A stretch of 64,000 nt of DNA from Hyposmocoma kahamanoa (taxonomy: Eukaryota; Arthropoda; Insecta; Lepidoptera; Cosmopterigidae): assembly GCF_003589595.1 (NCBI RefSeq), contig NW_020654748.1:4356017-4420016 (forward strand), in the 5' to 3' direction. Both the position numbers and the translations under genes were made by a program. Within the stretch, counting starts at the first letter, position 1, and the number at the start of each line of letters is the position of its first letter. The notes under the pieces were generated by a model that saw only the letters and a program-made list of their open reading frames with translations, did no database searches and had not been told where the DNA came from. Positions 20,911 through 32,385 of this stretch are shown in pieces.

Positions 20911-21360
20911 CTTATTTATAATTTGCATAATTATGTACTCGAATTAAAACAGGGTAATGTTTAATTAACCTAAATTTATAATTTCCAACCTTTTAATATA
21001 TTGAACCAAAATTATTTTTCCAAAACGAAAATAAGTTTATTACTAAAGTTATTTGTTATTCAAGTATTGTTGTTGGCTCAAAAATGATTGGACTTTTTAA
21101 AAGAGAGTTTAAAAGAAAAAAATCGCTCAGGGAAGTAACTACGATGTAAAAAAGCTCTTCGAGGTTTCTTTGTTCCAGAGCTCTAAGTTCTCGTGGAAGG
21201 ATTAACAAGTAATTGACTCGACTTTGTTGGCTTTACTACTTTCTAATGGTAATTATCTCGATAAAACATATTTTCAATAGTGTGTCAATATTATATTCAT
21301 TGTTTCGTTAATATCAAATGATAATTTAATTAACTAAATAAACAAGTATATGTAACAAAT
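20911..21360. other. No recognised feature
   Basis: AT-rich. Confidence 0.4.
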
Positions 21361-21450
21361 AATTTAGTGAACTTAATTTAAAATAGTGATAATTTAGCAA
21401 ACTAAATTTAAAATAGTGATAATTTAGTGAACTAATGGGTTAAAATAGTC
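21361..21450. repeat. 30-bp tandem repeat, three units
   Basis: 'aatttag..aact' and 'aaaatagtgat' recur at 21361, 21391 and 21421. The third unit is diverged at its end. Confidence 0.8.
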
Positions 21451-21539
21451 CATTAAATTATCCATATTTTTATTATAAATTATGACATTTTGCGTGAAGC
21501 TTAGCTCTAGCTATTATAGTATATTTTTATTTTTAATCG

Positions 21540-21715
21540 ACGTCAAAAATGAAAACGAGGTTTTCAATTCGACTGTGTTTATTTGTACGTATGTCTCTTT
21601 TTTGTTGCAAAGAGAGTACCTCGGTAGTGGTCCCATTTAAATTTGAAGAAAATATTCCACCTTCAAGGGTAGCAAACTAGGGGATGAATGACTTTTGAGG
21701 TCGGTTTTTTTATTA
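21540..21715 (-). repeat. Repeat F' copy 2
   Basis: Antisense copy: 'ttttcaattcgactgtg', 'catttaaatttgaagaaaat' and 'gcaaactaggggatga'. Confidence 0.65.
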
Positions 21716-22217
21716 TTCTGTGCTGATATTATTTTGAGTCAAATTCATTTTTGTAAATTTTACGTATAAAAATCCAAGACCATTGAAGTAAATTTTATCC
21801 AAAACCACATAAAATCGTACATGAGGTTTTCATCCTGCGCTTCGATTATTAAAACGCATCACTTGCTAAGCTTTACTCAAAATGTCTCATCTGACAGGAT
21901 AGTTACGTAGTCAAAAATGCCAATGAAAAGCTTCCATAAGCGAACTGTAAAATATATATTTTTTTCAATATACATTACAGTAGTATGGAACAAATTACAA
22001 TACAATAGCTCCAGAATTTCAGATCTACTATGAGTGTACTATTTCCTTAAATTTATGGAAAATGTGCTCTACTTATTCCAATCTCAGTGGACCAAAAAGC
22101 AAACAGCCTTATTAGCAACAACTCTCTTGGACAGTCGATGCTATAAAACTTCATTACCATGGAAAAATGGGCTGCTAGTTGATTTTCCATCGCAGTCCAA
22201 GCATTTCGTATAGTGTC
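21716..22217. other. No recognised feature
   Basis: AT-rich spacer. Confidence 0.4.
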
Positions 22218-22345
22218 CTCATCATCAGCCTATCGTGGTCCACTACTTGACATAAGTCTCTCCAAATGTGCGCCTTTTTGCCCTGGTCCTCAGCTTGTCA
22301 CATCCATCTGCTGTCAGCAGTCTTTCGCAAATCGTCACTCCATCT
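22218..22345 (-). pseudogene. RTE-type LINE, ORF C-terminus relic
   Basis: The minus frame reads RWSDDLRKTADSRWM, a stop, then QAEDQGKKAHIWRDLCQVVD, ending in the 'catcatcag' repeat typical of the RTE 3' end. This is the 'RW.DDL.KTAG..WM..A.DR..W' tail of RTE polyproteins, with one in-frame stop. Confidence 0.75.
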
Positions 22346-22889
22346 GGGCACACTACGCATCGGATTGTGTACCCAAACTTTTCAAAGTTTAGGTTAAGGT
22401 TGTTCTAGTTGTTGTAAGGCATTTTTTGGACAAATGCATAGCGTCATTGGTCACATCACATATCGTGTTCAAGCGTGTGTCTCTTATAAAGATCTGTGTT
22501 AATTCGATAATAAAAGTTCGCAGCAACACATTAACATTATTGCCACTAAATTATATATACCACATATATTTCAATAGTAATAAATCTATTCTTGTTAAAC
22601 AAGTACATAAACAGTACTCGTGGGCCCATTAGTAGGCTGTGCGGTATTAGGGGGCACTCTGTCTTCATTATATGGCCATTTGTCGTTGCCTCACAACGCC
22701 GTCGCTCCGGTTGCGTAGGAGGCACATCTTACTAGTAGGTACAACAAATTTAAATCCTCTGAGACATCGAAGCTACACCAAGAAAAAATAAATCAAAACT
22801 GTTTCTGCTCAATAAGAACTTAAACAGAAACTTTAAATGATATAACAGAGACAGATAACAACAACAATAAATATAAAAAATGAGGTATT
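22346..22889. other. No recognised feature
   Basis: No domain in the short frames. A GC-richer patch lies near 22620-22730. Confidence 0.4.
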
Positions 22890-23032
22890 TTCATTGAGTT
22901 CTTAGGTTTTTGCGATTGTTACACATAGGAAATGAAACTATTTTTCCGGATTAATCGCGTATATTTGTTTTTTCAAACAAACCGACGTTTCGGGCCCTTT
23001 ACAGGTCCCATGGTCACGGTTGACTGACCAGT
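22890..23032 (+). repeat. Element E copy 2
   Basis: Its sequence runs from 'gagttcttaggttt' through 'gacgtttcgggccc' to 'tcacggttgactga', beyond the point where the left arm at 51811 stops. It therefore shows the undisturbed order of E. Confidence 0.8.
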
Positions 23033-23039
23033 ATATTTT

Positions 23040-23325
23040 CATTGACTTACAAATAAATGGACGACGGGTCTAATACAAAAACCACGAAAAAAATGTCCCA
23101 AGTCAACCTATTTAAACGTAGTGACATGTAAAGGAATATGAAAAAGCTAAAACGTTAGATTTAAATTGTAATGTCATCGCAGTACTGTCTAATTTTGCTT
23201 GCTTCGCTGTCAGTTGAAGAAACGAAGACTAAAGCGTGAATGACGCTCTGTATACGATTTTAACGCCCTATAAGTTCGGACACTTTTTAGCGCGGACCCG
23301 ACGTCCATATAATTGTAAGTCAATG
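23040..23325 (+). mobile_element. MITE-D copy 2, 286-bp variant
   Basis: Same TIRs, with about 50 extra internal bases ('aacgtagtgacatgtaaagg' and following). Flanks 'tatatttt' and 'ggtatttt' could be a worn 8-bp duplication. Confidence 0.85.
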
Positions 23326-23636
23326 GGTATTTTAATTAATCTTTATACACTTAAAGAAAAGGAAGCAGATTTTTGAGAATTGCACAACAAGCCAACGAGA
23401 AATCACTTATAGAAGAGCCAAAAGAAGGAATAAAATTAAGGAATAAGGAATTAAAAACTAAATTACATAATGTTGAATGAATATGATAACACAATAACAG
23501 GAAATAATAAACAATGTACACATCATTATTTAAACAAATTGAAATCCGGGATTGAGATATTGATTAACGAAACTGTAGTGACAAGAAAGTTAAATTTAGT
23601 AGAAAGAGAAATACTTGATTTATGGTATGTATTTAT
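23326..23636. other. No recognised feature
   Basis: AT-rich. An 88-codon frame that runs into element G is not a gene. Confidence 0.4.
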
Positions 23637-24229
23637 CCGCTCACGCGATACATGCAGCCGTAGACGCATACCACACCTAGAGGTGCCGGTATTGATTTTA
23701 TACCGATTTATCGGATATCGAAGTTATAACAGGTAAAAGAACTAATATTAAATGCTATTTCGGTAACTACTCTAGCAAACCATAAAGTTTTTAATGCCTC
23801 GGTTTGTCATTTAAAAAAAATAAACAACTTCAAAAATACGTCACGACAATCGTGTGTGTTATTGTTTGGGCTGGTGATTTCGGTGTTTATTTATTGAAAA
23901 CATACCGTAAGTAGCGTTTTTTAAGTTTACAATATATCTATACTTTAAGGAGTAACTTCATGGTAAACGTTAGAACCACTCAAACGGAATATTATCATAT
24001 TTATCCAAGTACACCAAAAATTTCATTAGTGCTTTTTAAGTGCAGGATTTGCGGTGTATTACTGCATTTTATTTGAGATGTTTTTGTTGGTAGTACGGAG
24101 GGTATTTATTTAGCAATACAGAATAATAATTTTTATTTATAAAAACTTGTATTTAAACTGAATGCTTTTCTAATTTGCGAAACCAAATAGCCGCCATTAT
24201 GCGGTAGGAAGAGCGCATCGCGTGAGCGG
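23637..24229 (+). mobile_element. Non-autonomous DNA transposon G, copy 1 (593 bp)
   Basis: TIR 'ccgctcacgcgat' with its inverse 'atcgcgtgagcgg' at the end. It is nearly identical along its whole length to 57510-58115. No ORF of its own. Flanks (ttat/ctat) give no clean duplication. Confidence 0.9.
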
Positions 24230-24605
24230 CTATAGATGAAAATCAAAGATTTGGAAAAGCAAAAGCAAAACATCAAAAGTTTTGTAAAAGATCTTAATGA
24301 ACCAGTAGAAAATTTGAAGCCTGTTTTGAACGAAAAGAAAAAGTTGGGATGAGACGTCAAAAACCCTAGTATGGGCAAAAATATGTTGGGAAAACAAGTA
24401 GCATTCACATTTTTCGAGATCAGTAAGAACTGGCCTAAGGAAAACCAGGTAATCGAAATGTGAATGATTTTTCGTAGCATCAATTGACTAAGCATTACAT
24501 AGCAAATTATAAAATAAAAAACATACAAGTGATAACTACGTGGTAATGTCAATTGATTCAAATGACTACCTCTATAATCGTTCCAAGTTGATTGCAGATT
24601 TTTTT
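24230..24605. other. No gene
   Basis: A 209-codon minus-strand frame (24133-24762) spans the end of element G, this spacer and the next palindrome. I reject it as a chance frame. Confidence 0.5.
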
Positions 24606-24660
24606 TCTGTCTACAAATCTGAAAAAAAAGAAAATCTTTTTTTTCAGATTTGTAGACAGA
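24606..24660. repeat. Perfect 26-bp palindrome, 3-nt loop
   Basis: 24606-24631 is the exact reverse complement of 24635-24660; the loop is aaa. The arms begin 'tctgtctacaaatctg' and run into A/T tracts. Confidence 0.95.
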
Positions 24661-24827
24661 ACAGTAGCAATCAGATTTTGCCATACAGAAGTGATTGATC
24701 GCGTAAATAGCCATAAAATGATACATGAAAATAATAAATATAATACGACACATGTGAAGCATAAAAAGCTATTTACAGATTTCCTTCGTAGAATCTATAA
24801 ATCTCTCTTTTGAAAAGTTGTCATTAG

Positions 24828-25136
24828 CGGGCTTTACACAGACTCTCTATCGCGCGTAATACAGCAATCATGCGCGATTGAGTGCGCGTGTAAAGACATT
24901 GGAAAGAAAAGGGAAAGACCGCGCGATTACGCTCAGCAGTCGCACGCGCAATTGCACACTCCAACACGCGCCAGTCTCACGTGGTCTATCCTGCGCTATT
25001 AGCCTTTACTCGGACGCAACAAAACGAACACGAGCAATAAAAAAATGCAAACAGGTAATGTACGTTCCTGTACGCTCCTGACATCGAGCATATAACCAGG
25101 CTCTTGATCACGCGCTGTAGAGCGACTGTGTAGAGG
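24828..25136. mobile_element. MITE-U, hAT-like foldback
   Basis: The left end 'ctttacacagactctctatc' pairs imperfectly (about 22 of 29) with the inverse of the right end ('gctgtagagcgactgtgtag'). The interior is rich in gcgcg motifs. hAT-like only by the look of the ends. Confidence 0.45.
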
Positions 25137-25479
25137 GAGCAATTTCGTAGACAATATGTCGAGCACAGAAACAGGATCCAAACGGGATTCGGAAAAACAG
25201 TAAAGCTCCACTCACCTGTAGATATTCTGAGTAAATCACTGATGACGTTAGGATGACAATGCAATGCGGGACGAGAACACAGCTCATATTCAATTTTAAA
25301 GATTGTAAACGTTTCGTATTTTTTTGACAATGACGGATGATTTTTTTACACGGCCGACCAAAGAGTAGGCCTGAATTGTACGTTCCAAAAATATTTTAAT
25401 CCGAAACCAGCGACTGTTAGTGATGAAGATAAATATGATAAAATTCTACATTTTAAAGCACTAATTTCAGATAATAACA
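25137..25479. other. No recognised feature
   Basis: Overlapping minus-strand frames here (60-114 codons) have no domain. Confidence 0.4.
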
Positions 25480-25688
25480 GGGGCCATAGGTAGGTACGGC
25501 TACGGTGGTCCAATGCGGGTTGCATACTTCAAACGTTTTCCGAGGGTTGTGTACCTTCTTCGACGTGCAGGATTCATCACGATGTTTTTCTTCACCGAAA
25601 AGCTCATTATAAACTTAAAATTAAATTCCGAGAAACGTACAGGTGCGAGCCCGGATTGGAGGTCAAACCATTAAACTACCACCGCTTT
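25480..25688 (-). mobile_element. SINE-Q copy 1
   Basis: Antisense of a tRNA-headed SINE known widely from Lepidoptera: 'catcacgatgtttttcttca', 'ccgaaaagctcatt' and an antisense B-box 'gcgagcccggattgg'. Confidence 0.6.
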
Positions 25689-26106
25689 TTATGAATTATA
25701 TGTAGTTCTATTAAAACACTGTTCACCTTTTAACAACTGTTATGTATATCTGAGTGCAGCGTGCAAACGTTATACAATTATATATATGTATATAACAGAG
25801 TAATATGACAGAACCTATTTGAATTACTACAATCTTGTATCTAGAATACACTAAGTACAAGAATACAGCAAAGATTTTCTTCAAATGGAACAACTTAAGT
25901 TTCATGATGTCTCAACCAAAAAGCTCTTAAAGATAGACAATAGATTATTTCATAGCGTACCAAAACTAGACAATGATGTGATCTTTTCAGTAAATAACAT
26001 GTCTTGTAATGAAGTTGTAAGATTTTTCATATTAGTGTTCAAATTGTTCACTTTGAACCAAAGTAATGGCAAATAATGTCATGTTTGAGTTTAATTTGTA
26101 CCTTTG
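25689..26106. other. No recognised feature
   Basis: AT-rich. Two 60-codon frames without domains. Confidence 0.4.
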
Positions 26107-26409
26107 TTTTTTTTTTTGTAAAGTGACGGGATGAACAAGTCGTGCGTCTGATGGTAAGCAACACGCCTAACCATAACAGTTGCGGTGCCACTCAGAGCTT
26201 TAAATCGCAAAGTTCTGAGGGGCACTGCCACTGCGGCCATCGGCCTGAGACATAAGTTGATAAGTGCCATGTACTTGTAATTTCACCAGCACCCTTACCT
26301 TTCAAAACCGGAACAAAGTAATGCTGATATTATTTCTTGGCAGCAGAAATAGGTAAGGTGGCTGTACTAACCTGGATGAACTCTTTCACAAGGAGCTCTA
26401 CTGCTACTA
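26107..26409 (-). mobile_element. SINE-B copy 5, full length
   Basis: Antisense, T-run first, then 'gacgggatgaacaagtcgtg', ending 'ggagctctactgctacta'. The end is followed by extra 'gctact' repeats. Confidence 0.88.
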
Positions 26410-26751
26410 ATATTGCTACTGCTACTAAATTTATTGGTGTTACTAGTATTAGGAACAATACATTGATAAACTGAGCAAAAATCTTTGTAGTTGCTACGCT
26501 TTATCTATATAGATCGATGTGCCGTCGGCTGAAGATATTATAAACGCATATTAAGAGAACGAAGCCCTGTGCCTATTGTACGAAGTTATTATTTGGAAAA
26601 CTCCTTTGATACGGTTGTCTTAACCGTCATAATACAAAAAAGTTATTTCCGCGTAATCTTTAGTGAACTTAATGGCAATTGTCTTAGAGCTCTGTTCAAG
26701 GAAAAAGGTTTCTTGACAAAATATATACTTTAGAAATCTTTTCGTGGGTAA
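26410..26751. other. No recognised feature
   Basis: AT-rich spacer. Confidence 0.4.
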
Positions 26752-26880
26752 TTGTAAAAAATGGGGTGGTTTGTATTAATACTCGCATTATTCATAACTG
26801 GTTGTCGACTTTACCATCTCAGTCACCGTAAACATGACACCCCAAAACGTAGCCACGTTGGTTTGTTGTAAAAACAAATA
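26752..26880 (-). repeat. Element E copy 6, diverged
   Basis: 'aaaaaatggggtggtttg', 'ataactggttgtcgact' and 'aaaaacaaatatgc' follow the order of the right arm at 52185-52346 but with many changes. Confidence 0.6.
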
Positions 26881-26917
26881 TGCAGTTTTGACCTACATAA
26901 CTTGTAATTTTTTCATT

Positions 26918-27148
26918 GAAAAAAAAAAACAATCTCAAAAGTTTTGCTCATGGGCTTTTTTTCGTTTTCCGTGAAACCCCCTCATCAGATTCTGACTTGG
27001 TGACCACCAAGTGAGTGCACCCATCCTGTCAAAAAAAAAAAATTTTCAAAATCGGTTCTCAATTGACGGAGAAATCGGAAAACTTACTTAAAACTTACAT
27101 ACAGCCGAATGTAAAATCTCCTCGTTTTTTGAAGTCAGTTAAAAATAG
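26918..27148 (+). repeat. Repeat F copy 1
   Basis: It runs from 'ttttcattgaaaa' through 'cccctcatcagattctgact' and 'caaaatcggtt' to 'ttttttgaagtcagttaaaa', a repeat frequent in lepidopteran DNA. Confidence 0.7.
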
Positions 27149-27209
27149 TTTCATTTCCAATATAAAGAGATAAATTTCTTACTTTGTTTCATATAATTAT
27201 GGAAATTCA

Positions 27210-27270
27210 TGTCGCTTACCATCAGGCGTACGATTTGTTCGTACCGTCACTTAGTATTATAACAAAAAAT
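27210..27270 (+). mobile_element. SINE-B copy 6, 3' end only
   Basis: Only the last 60 bp ('cttaccatcaggcgtacgat' to the A-tail) are present. This 5' truncation is a hallmark of target-primed retroposition. Confidence 0.75.
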
Positions 27271-27784
27271 AGATTCGTTACTGTTATTTTTTTTTCATAA
27301 TGTAAATAGAGTAGATAGAAAGGTCGTAAAGATAACGACACTTTTGCTACTAAGAACTATGAATAATGTTTTTGTATCATGATGAGTTCTCTCAGAATCG
27401 ATACATGATTGTTAAAGGGGCACCATTTTGATAAACAAAAAAAATATTTTAGTAAGTAAAAAAAGTCTATCGTAAATTCGTCGTAATGTTTTTTTCATAG
27501 GCAAGTATTTACACGTATTTTTACGATTTTTGGCAAGTTTTTGGCAAGGACTGGACAAGGTCAATTAACTTAGTTGTTGGTTGAGGGTTGTCAAACCCTC
27601 CAGAGATGGAAATGGTTTTTAACCATACAAGAACATCTCTCTATAATCGTCGTGCTTGAGAAACAAGGTGACAACGCTTTATTGAAATATCGGAGACGGA
27701 GAATATACGCTGACATCGAGATGGTCAACAAACACTTTATTATAACCACACCAATTGCTTGGTCTCAAACTAGTGAATTTCATC
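27271..27784. other. No recognised feature
   Basis: AT-rich. A 72-codon frame at 27574-27792 has no domain. Confidence 0.4.
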
Positions 27785-27925
27785 TAATATGAGTACCATA
27801 GCTACGGATTTCACCCAGGGGCACTTCCCGGAAAACCCGGACCAGAACCAATTCAGGGAAAATGAGAATCGAACCCGGGACCACCGTAACCAGCAACAGT
27901 GCAAACCGTTGAGCCACCAAGATAG
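27785..27925 (-). mobile_element. SINE-P copy 1 (tRNA-derived)
   Basis: On the minus strand: A box 'ggtggctcaacggtttgc', B box 'gggttcgattctc', then 'ccctgaattggttctggtcc'. The order is the same as at 48818 and 54297. Confidence 0.7.
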
Positions 27926-29173
27926 TCGATAGAATTGACGAAATAAAATACAAACGAATTATACTAGCAAACTACTATAATAGAATATTCACCGTCTGAA
28001 CGTAGCTTTATGATGGGAACCCTCCCATCCCAGCCAAGGTCGTAGGTTGATCTCACAAAGTGTCCTATACAAACTTATTACAGCCCAAGGGCGTACTGGC
28101 GACATAAATCTTCGGGCTCGTTAAAGTAGCTATCGTACTACCCTTGTACATATATCAATGTGATGTTTTTGTGGATATTGACTTTTAAATCGTGAGAGCT
28201 TTTAGGATTCCCTAGTCTAAGAGAGTCACCACATTTATTAACGCTGAATCGCATTAAGTCGGTCAGAAAAAGTTTTATGTCCATAAACGTAAAAGTGAAA
28301 AAGACACTGTGCGTTTCACATCGTATGAACGCGTCTCGAGACAGGTCGGCAACAAATCTGCTTCCAGCGAATTTATGATTGCGTCTGAACGCAGCCGACG
28401 ACGGCTGATCGGCGCTTTGACACCCGGACGACTGCGTTAACACCCGAATGCTTGCGATGCTCAACGCCCGAATGGTAGAACTTTAGAATAGTTGACGTCG
28501 AACAAGAGAAGTGGTTTCAGAGGGAGGGGGAGAGACCCCTTGTGATATTTGTATTTACGTGTTTTGTATAATAATATATTCAGGATATTACTGCCACGCT
28601 TCTGTAGTGCATTCGGAATGTTTGCTCGCATCTCGCATGTAGATGGCTTTGCGAATATTGTGGGAAAAAAGGGGATTCTTTGATGCGCAGAATTCGTGGC
28701 AGCCCTATAACTATAACTGTTCAGTTACTAATCCTTATGGATGAATGTCCGAAATAAAAGCTTTGAATTTCGTTTGCTTGCGTCTACGGTGAATCGGCTT
28801 AATGCGACAAGTGTGGTTGAACACGAACGCATCAAGATTCCACGTTAATAATTTTGATAACTCCCTAACAAGAAACCCCTGTGGTCTTGTCAAGGTTTTC
28901 TGTTCGTATATCGCAGTCGTTTTACTCGCTCGTATATGCAACTACTGTAATGAAATTTGGCGTGAAGACGGAGGCGTAGATTGATGACCTGAAAAGAAAA
29001 AAAAGACGTAAAAATATTTTTTCTGGCCCTTTCCGTTAGATGAAAAGGGAATACAGAATAAATGTACACCTAGCTCTGTACGCGGTCTCTAGGAATTATC
29101 AACACAGTACAATTGTTAGAAATATAGGTCACGTTTAAAATAAAACATTTGAAATATATATAAATACAATAGT
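27926..29173. other. No gene
   Basis: The part 28240-28460 is GC-richer, with a 108-codon minus frame and no recognisable domain. The rest is AT-rich. Confidence 0.4.
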
Positions 29174-29227
29174 CATAAATACAATATAACATGATAATGT
29201 ATATTATCATGTTATATTGTATTTATG
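29174..29227. repeat. 25-bp palindrome with 4-nt loop
   Basis: 54 bp centred at 29200/29201. The arms (starting cataaatacaatataacatg) match over 25 bp. Confidence 0.9.
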
Positions 29228-29357
29228 ATTAGTCCGTAAGGTATTTATTTAATATTTCTGTTATTGTTTTATTATATTATTGTTATATTATATGTATGTT
29301 AGTCTGTAAGGTATATATCTATGGGTCCTAGTTGCCTGAAATAAATAAATGAATAAA
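29228..29357 (+). mobile_element. LINE 3' end
   Basis: 'tatgggtcctagttgcctga' followed by 'aataaataaatgaataaa' and an A-run is a typical lepidopteran LINE 3' terminus. 'gt.cgtaaggtat' occurs twice inside. Confidence 0.55.
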
Positions 29358-29540
29358 AAAAAATATATGAGTTCGTATATTGTTACTTAGCAAATTGTAC
29401 TAAATTATTAAATATAATTAGTTGGCTACAGGGTTTTGAATAGCGGTATTTACAAGAACCGGTATCATTAACCTTACTACAGTACTAGTAGTTCAGATGC
29501 CATTGTTATAAATTTATCATGTATTTTCAGGAATGGATAC
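29358..29540. other. No recognised feature
   Basis: AT-rich. Confidence 0.4.
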
Positions 29541-29862
29541 CTTGTAGTAACAGTAGAACTTCTTATGAAAGAGTTCATCCAGGATAATACTGCCACCTTA
29601 CCTATTTCTGCCGCCAAGCAAGCCAAGTACTGTCACCTTACCTATTTCAGTCAGCATTACTGGATTCCGGTTTTGAAGGGTGCTAGTGAAATTAGAGGCA
29701 CATGGGACTTGTCAACTTATGTCTCAGGGTGACGGGCGCTGTAGCAGTGCACCTCAGATCTTTGCGATTTAAAGCTCTGAGTGGCACTGCAACGGTTAAG
29801 GAGAGGCGTGTAGCTTACCATCAGGCGCATGACTTGCTCGTCCCGACACACCATACAGTATT
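29541..29862 (+). mobile_element. SINE-B copy 7, with internal duplication
   Basis: The 'tgccaccttacctatttc' segment occurs twice in tandem. The 3' end (ccatcaggcgcatgacttgc) has a mutated tail. Confidence 0.85.
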
Positions 29863-30157
29863 TACTTGGTGTCGTAAATGTAGTTAAAACCAGCCAAAAA
29901 ACCGAGAAAAAAATAAAAATCATAATATAACAACCGCACCAACTAACTGGTGTCAAAGTACGGAATACCCCGTACTTTGACTCTTGTTCACTTGTGTCTT
30001 TTTTGGCTTGAGTAGTTCATGAACTACGAATAAATTTCCAACACTAGCTGAAACAAACCAGTTCTTCTTGCACGATCTTAGTAGATCATGGGTCTTTCTA
30101 GTTCAGTAGGAATTAGGTCGATAATGCGAGACGATTCTACGTTCACCTGTCTTTTAA
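29863..30157. other. No recognised feature
   Basis: AT-rich. 'ggtatt' and 'gtactttgac' repeats near 29960 only. Confidence 0.4.
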
Positions 30158-30448
30158 GCGCACACCACACCACACCGCGCACGAAGCCAGCTAACTTAGC
30201 TAGCTTAGCTCACGTACTTGCTTACAAAGCTAAGCTAAGAAAATACGTATAGTAAGTAGTGACTATGGATGCATGCGGGGGTGAAGCGCGGCAGAAGAGA
30301 GTCATATTTTACATAGCTAACGGAATCGTTGGATTAATTTAATTGGCTCGGTAAGCTTAGTTCGCGGTGTGAACGGAAGTATGAAAAGAAAGCCCCGGTT
30401 ACACTAAGTTAAGTTAGCTTAGCTTCGATCGCGGTGTGGCCTGCGCAT
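30158..30448. mobile_element. MITE-V foldback, about 290 bp
   Basis: The left 'gcgcacaccacaccacaccg' zone and the right 'cggtgtggcctgcgc' zone are inverted, continuing inward as 'agctaactta' and its inverse. About 38 bp of imperfect TIR. Confidence 0.55.
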
Positions 30449-30520
30449 TAGTTTAATTGGAACTGAACTATCATTGCTTTTAGTTCAAGTTCGAGTGAGA
30501 TGCTGAACGTTGTTGCCAGC

Positions 30521-31012
30521 CATCGAGTATATAACGAGAAATAGAGACGAAATAAGGTCCATATATTCCTGGTACCTCGTCAATGATACATCACTTATAA
30601 ATATCAACTCTCGTTTGCACTGAAATATAGACAGCGCCAACAACTGACCTGTGTGTACGTCTTCGTATATTCAAAAAATATTCTGTATTTATTGTAATAC
30701 AGATAATATCTGTAACAAAGGCGTGCTGTTCCATTCGGTGATGTGGGGAAAAACAGCAAAACGTCTAATTACAAAACAAACGGAATCAAATTTCATCGGT
30801 AATTAAATATTCAATATGTAATTTTGCAATTTAAGTCCATTATAGCGAAGCTCAAATTAACTGGTCGCTTTAAAGTGAAACAATTGACGACACACGTCAA
30901 TTGTTTTGAATTCAGGCTGGCCAATCGGAGCACAGTTGTCACAGTAATGATATATGAGTTCTCAAACAAATTAAATGACATTTCGTCTCTATTTCTGGTT
31001 ATATACTCGATG
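30521..31012 (+). mobile_element. Non-autonomous DNA transposon I, copy 1 (492 bp)
   Basis: TIRs of about 33 bp: 'catcgagtatataac.agaa' then 'atagagacgaaat', inverted at the end. 'ttgcca' precedes and follows the element and may be target duplication. An internal 14-bp hairpin ('aaacaattgacg') lies at about 30879-30911. A second copy is at 56046-56400 in the opposite orientation. Confidence 0.85.
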
Positions 31013-31564
31013 TTGCCACCTCATTTAAGTCTCTAATACGGAACACTTAACGACACAGTTGTATTTATCAGATTGTTTAATCATATAGTACCGATTCCAT
31101 ACAAAATAGCATTTTAAAATATTTAATATGGTGCACTATTGAGGTCGTGTGCATAATTTTATAATACTAACCGCGATAATATTTTTTTAAACGTCATTCA
31201 AATTAGTAGATGTTGCTTTTTGTTGTATGTTCGAGGCAACATCATATTCTGAAAAGAACCTTGTACCAAGTTTTAAGTAAATCGGTATCTTTGCCATGAA
31301 TAAGACCTTACCCGCCATTTGTTATAGGCACAAAGATAAGGTAAAAAAGGGAAGCTGATTTACACCGAAAGACAGTTACGAAAAGCGCCCAGATTATATT
31401 TGTACGTAACAAAACCGCTAGCATACAGTACGAAGATCCAAAAAAAGGCAGCTTTCCAGTAAACGTTGAGAATACAAAATCTTTAGAAAAATACATACAC
31501 ATGTTCATATGACACATTATAAAGTATTTTTGGGAAAACATTGAGAGGCATTCTGCGACCTACA
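31013..31564. other. No recognised feature
   Basis: AT-rich. A 77-codon minus frame has no domain. Confidence 0.4.
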
Positions 31565-31652
31565 TGGTGAAATTACAGGCACATGGGACTTGTCAAATTA
31601 TGTCTCAGTGTGTCGGGCGCAGTGGCAGTGCCCCTTAGATCTTTGTGATTTA
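31565..31652 (+). mobile_element. SINE-B copy 8, middle part
   Basis: 'gaaattacaggcacatggga' to 'agatctttgtgattta', ended by the start of copy 9. Confidence 0.75.
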
Positions 31653-31960
31653 TGGCAGTAGCCGTAGAGCTCTTTGTGAAAGAGGTCGCCTACGGAAGTA
31701 CTGCCACCTTACCAATTTCTGCCGGCAAGCAGTAATGTCAGCATTACTGTATTACGGTTTTGAAGGGTAAGGATGCCGGTGAAATTACAGGTACATGGGA
31801 CTTGTCAACTTATATCTCAGGGTAACGGGCGTAGTGGCAGTGCCCTCAGATCTTAGCCATTTAAGGCACTGAGTGGCACTGCAACTGTTATGGACAGGCG
31901 TGTAGCTTACCATCGGGCGCACAACTTGTTCGTCCCGTCACTTAGTATTATCTAAAAGAA
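31653..31960 (+). mobile_element. SINE-B copy 9, full length
   Basis: It starts 'ggcagtagccgtagagctc' and ends 'tcacttagtattatctaaaa'. It is inserted in, or joined tail-to-head with, copy 8. Confidence 0.88.
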
Positions 31961-32074
31961 ACCCTTCCAAGTTTGTCTATGCACACTGCAAGTAGGCACT
32001 GACAAAAAGAACTGTCTGTCATTGAGACGCAATAAATTGGAATTAAGTACTACCTAATTAGGGATGTACACTGA

Positions 32075-32385
32075 TTAGTATACGGTATGAAAACACGATT
32101 CCTAAAAGTATTCACGATAGAAAGAAACACAAACTTCGGTACCTCGAAATTTTGCAATCCCATAGGTACTTTATACGAGTACATACCAATGACTTATTTC
32201 ATATTAACTGAACTAAATAGAATTGGTATAGTATACGATACACATTTGTCAAATGGCTTTAAATTTGTTTGTAAGAAAATAAATTCTGAAATAAATCCAG
32301 TGTCCTTGTCACTCGACCCGCGCAATCGAACCGATTTAGTACGGGAACAATTGGAATTCGCGCTGATGTAGTATAGACTCGTGAG
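32075..32385 (+). repeat. Dispersed repeat S copy 2
   Basis: 'tacggtatgaaaacacgatt', 'ctgaactaaatagaat' and 'aaattctgaaataaatccag', ending near 'gcgctgatgtagtat'. The 94-codon frame inside is a repeat by-product. Confidence 0.65.

Noticed and set aside
24133..24762. 209-codon open frame on the minus strand
   Set aside because: It crosses the end of transposon G, a spacer and a palindrome. The translation is hydrophobic and rich in F, S and I from AT-rich DNA, with no domain.
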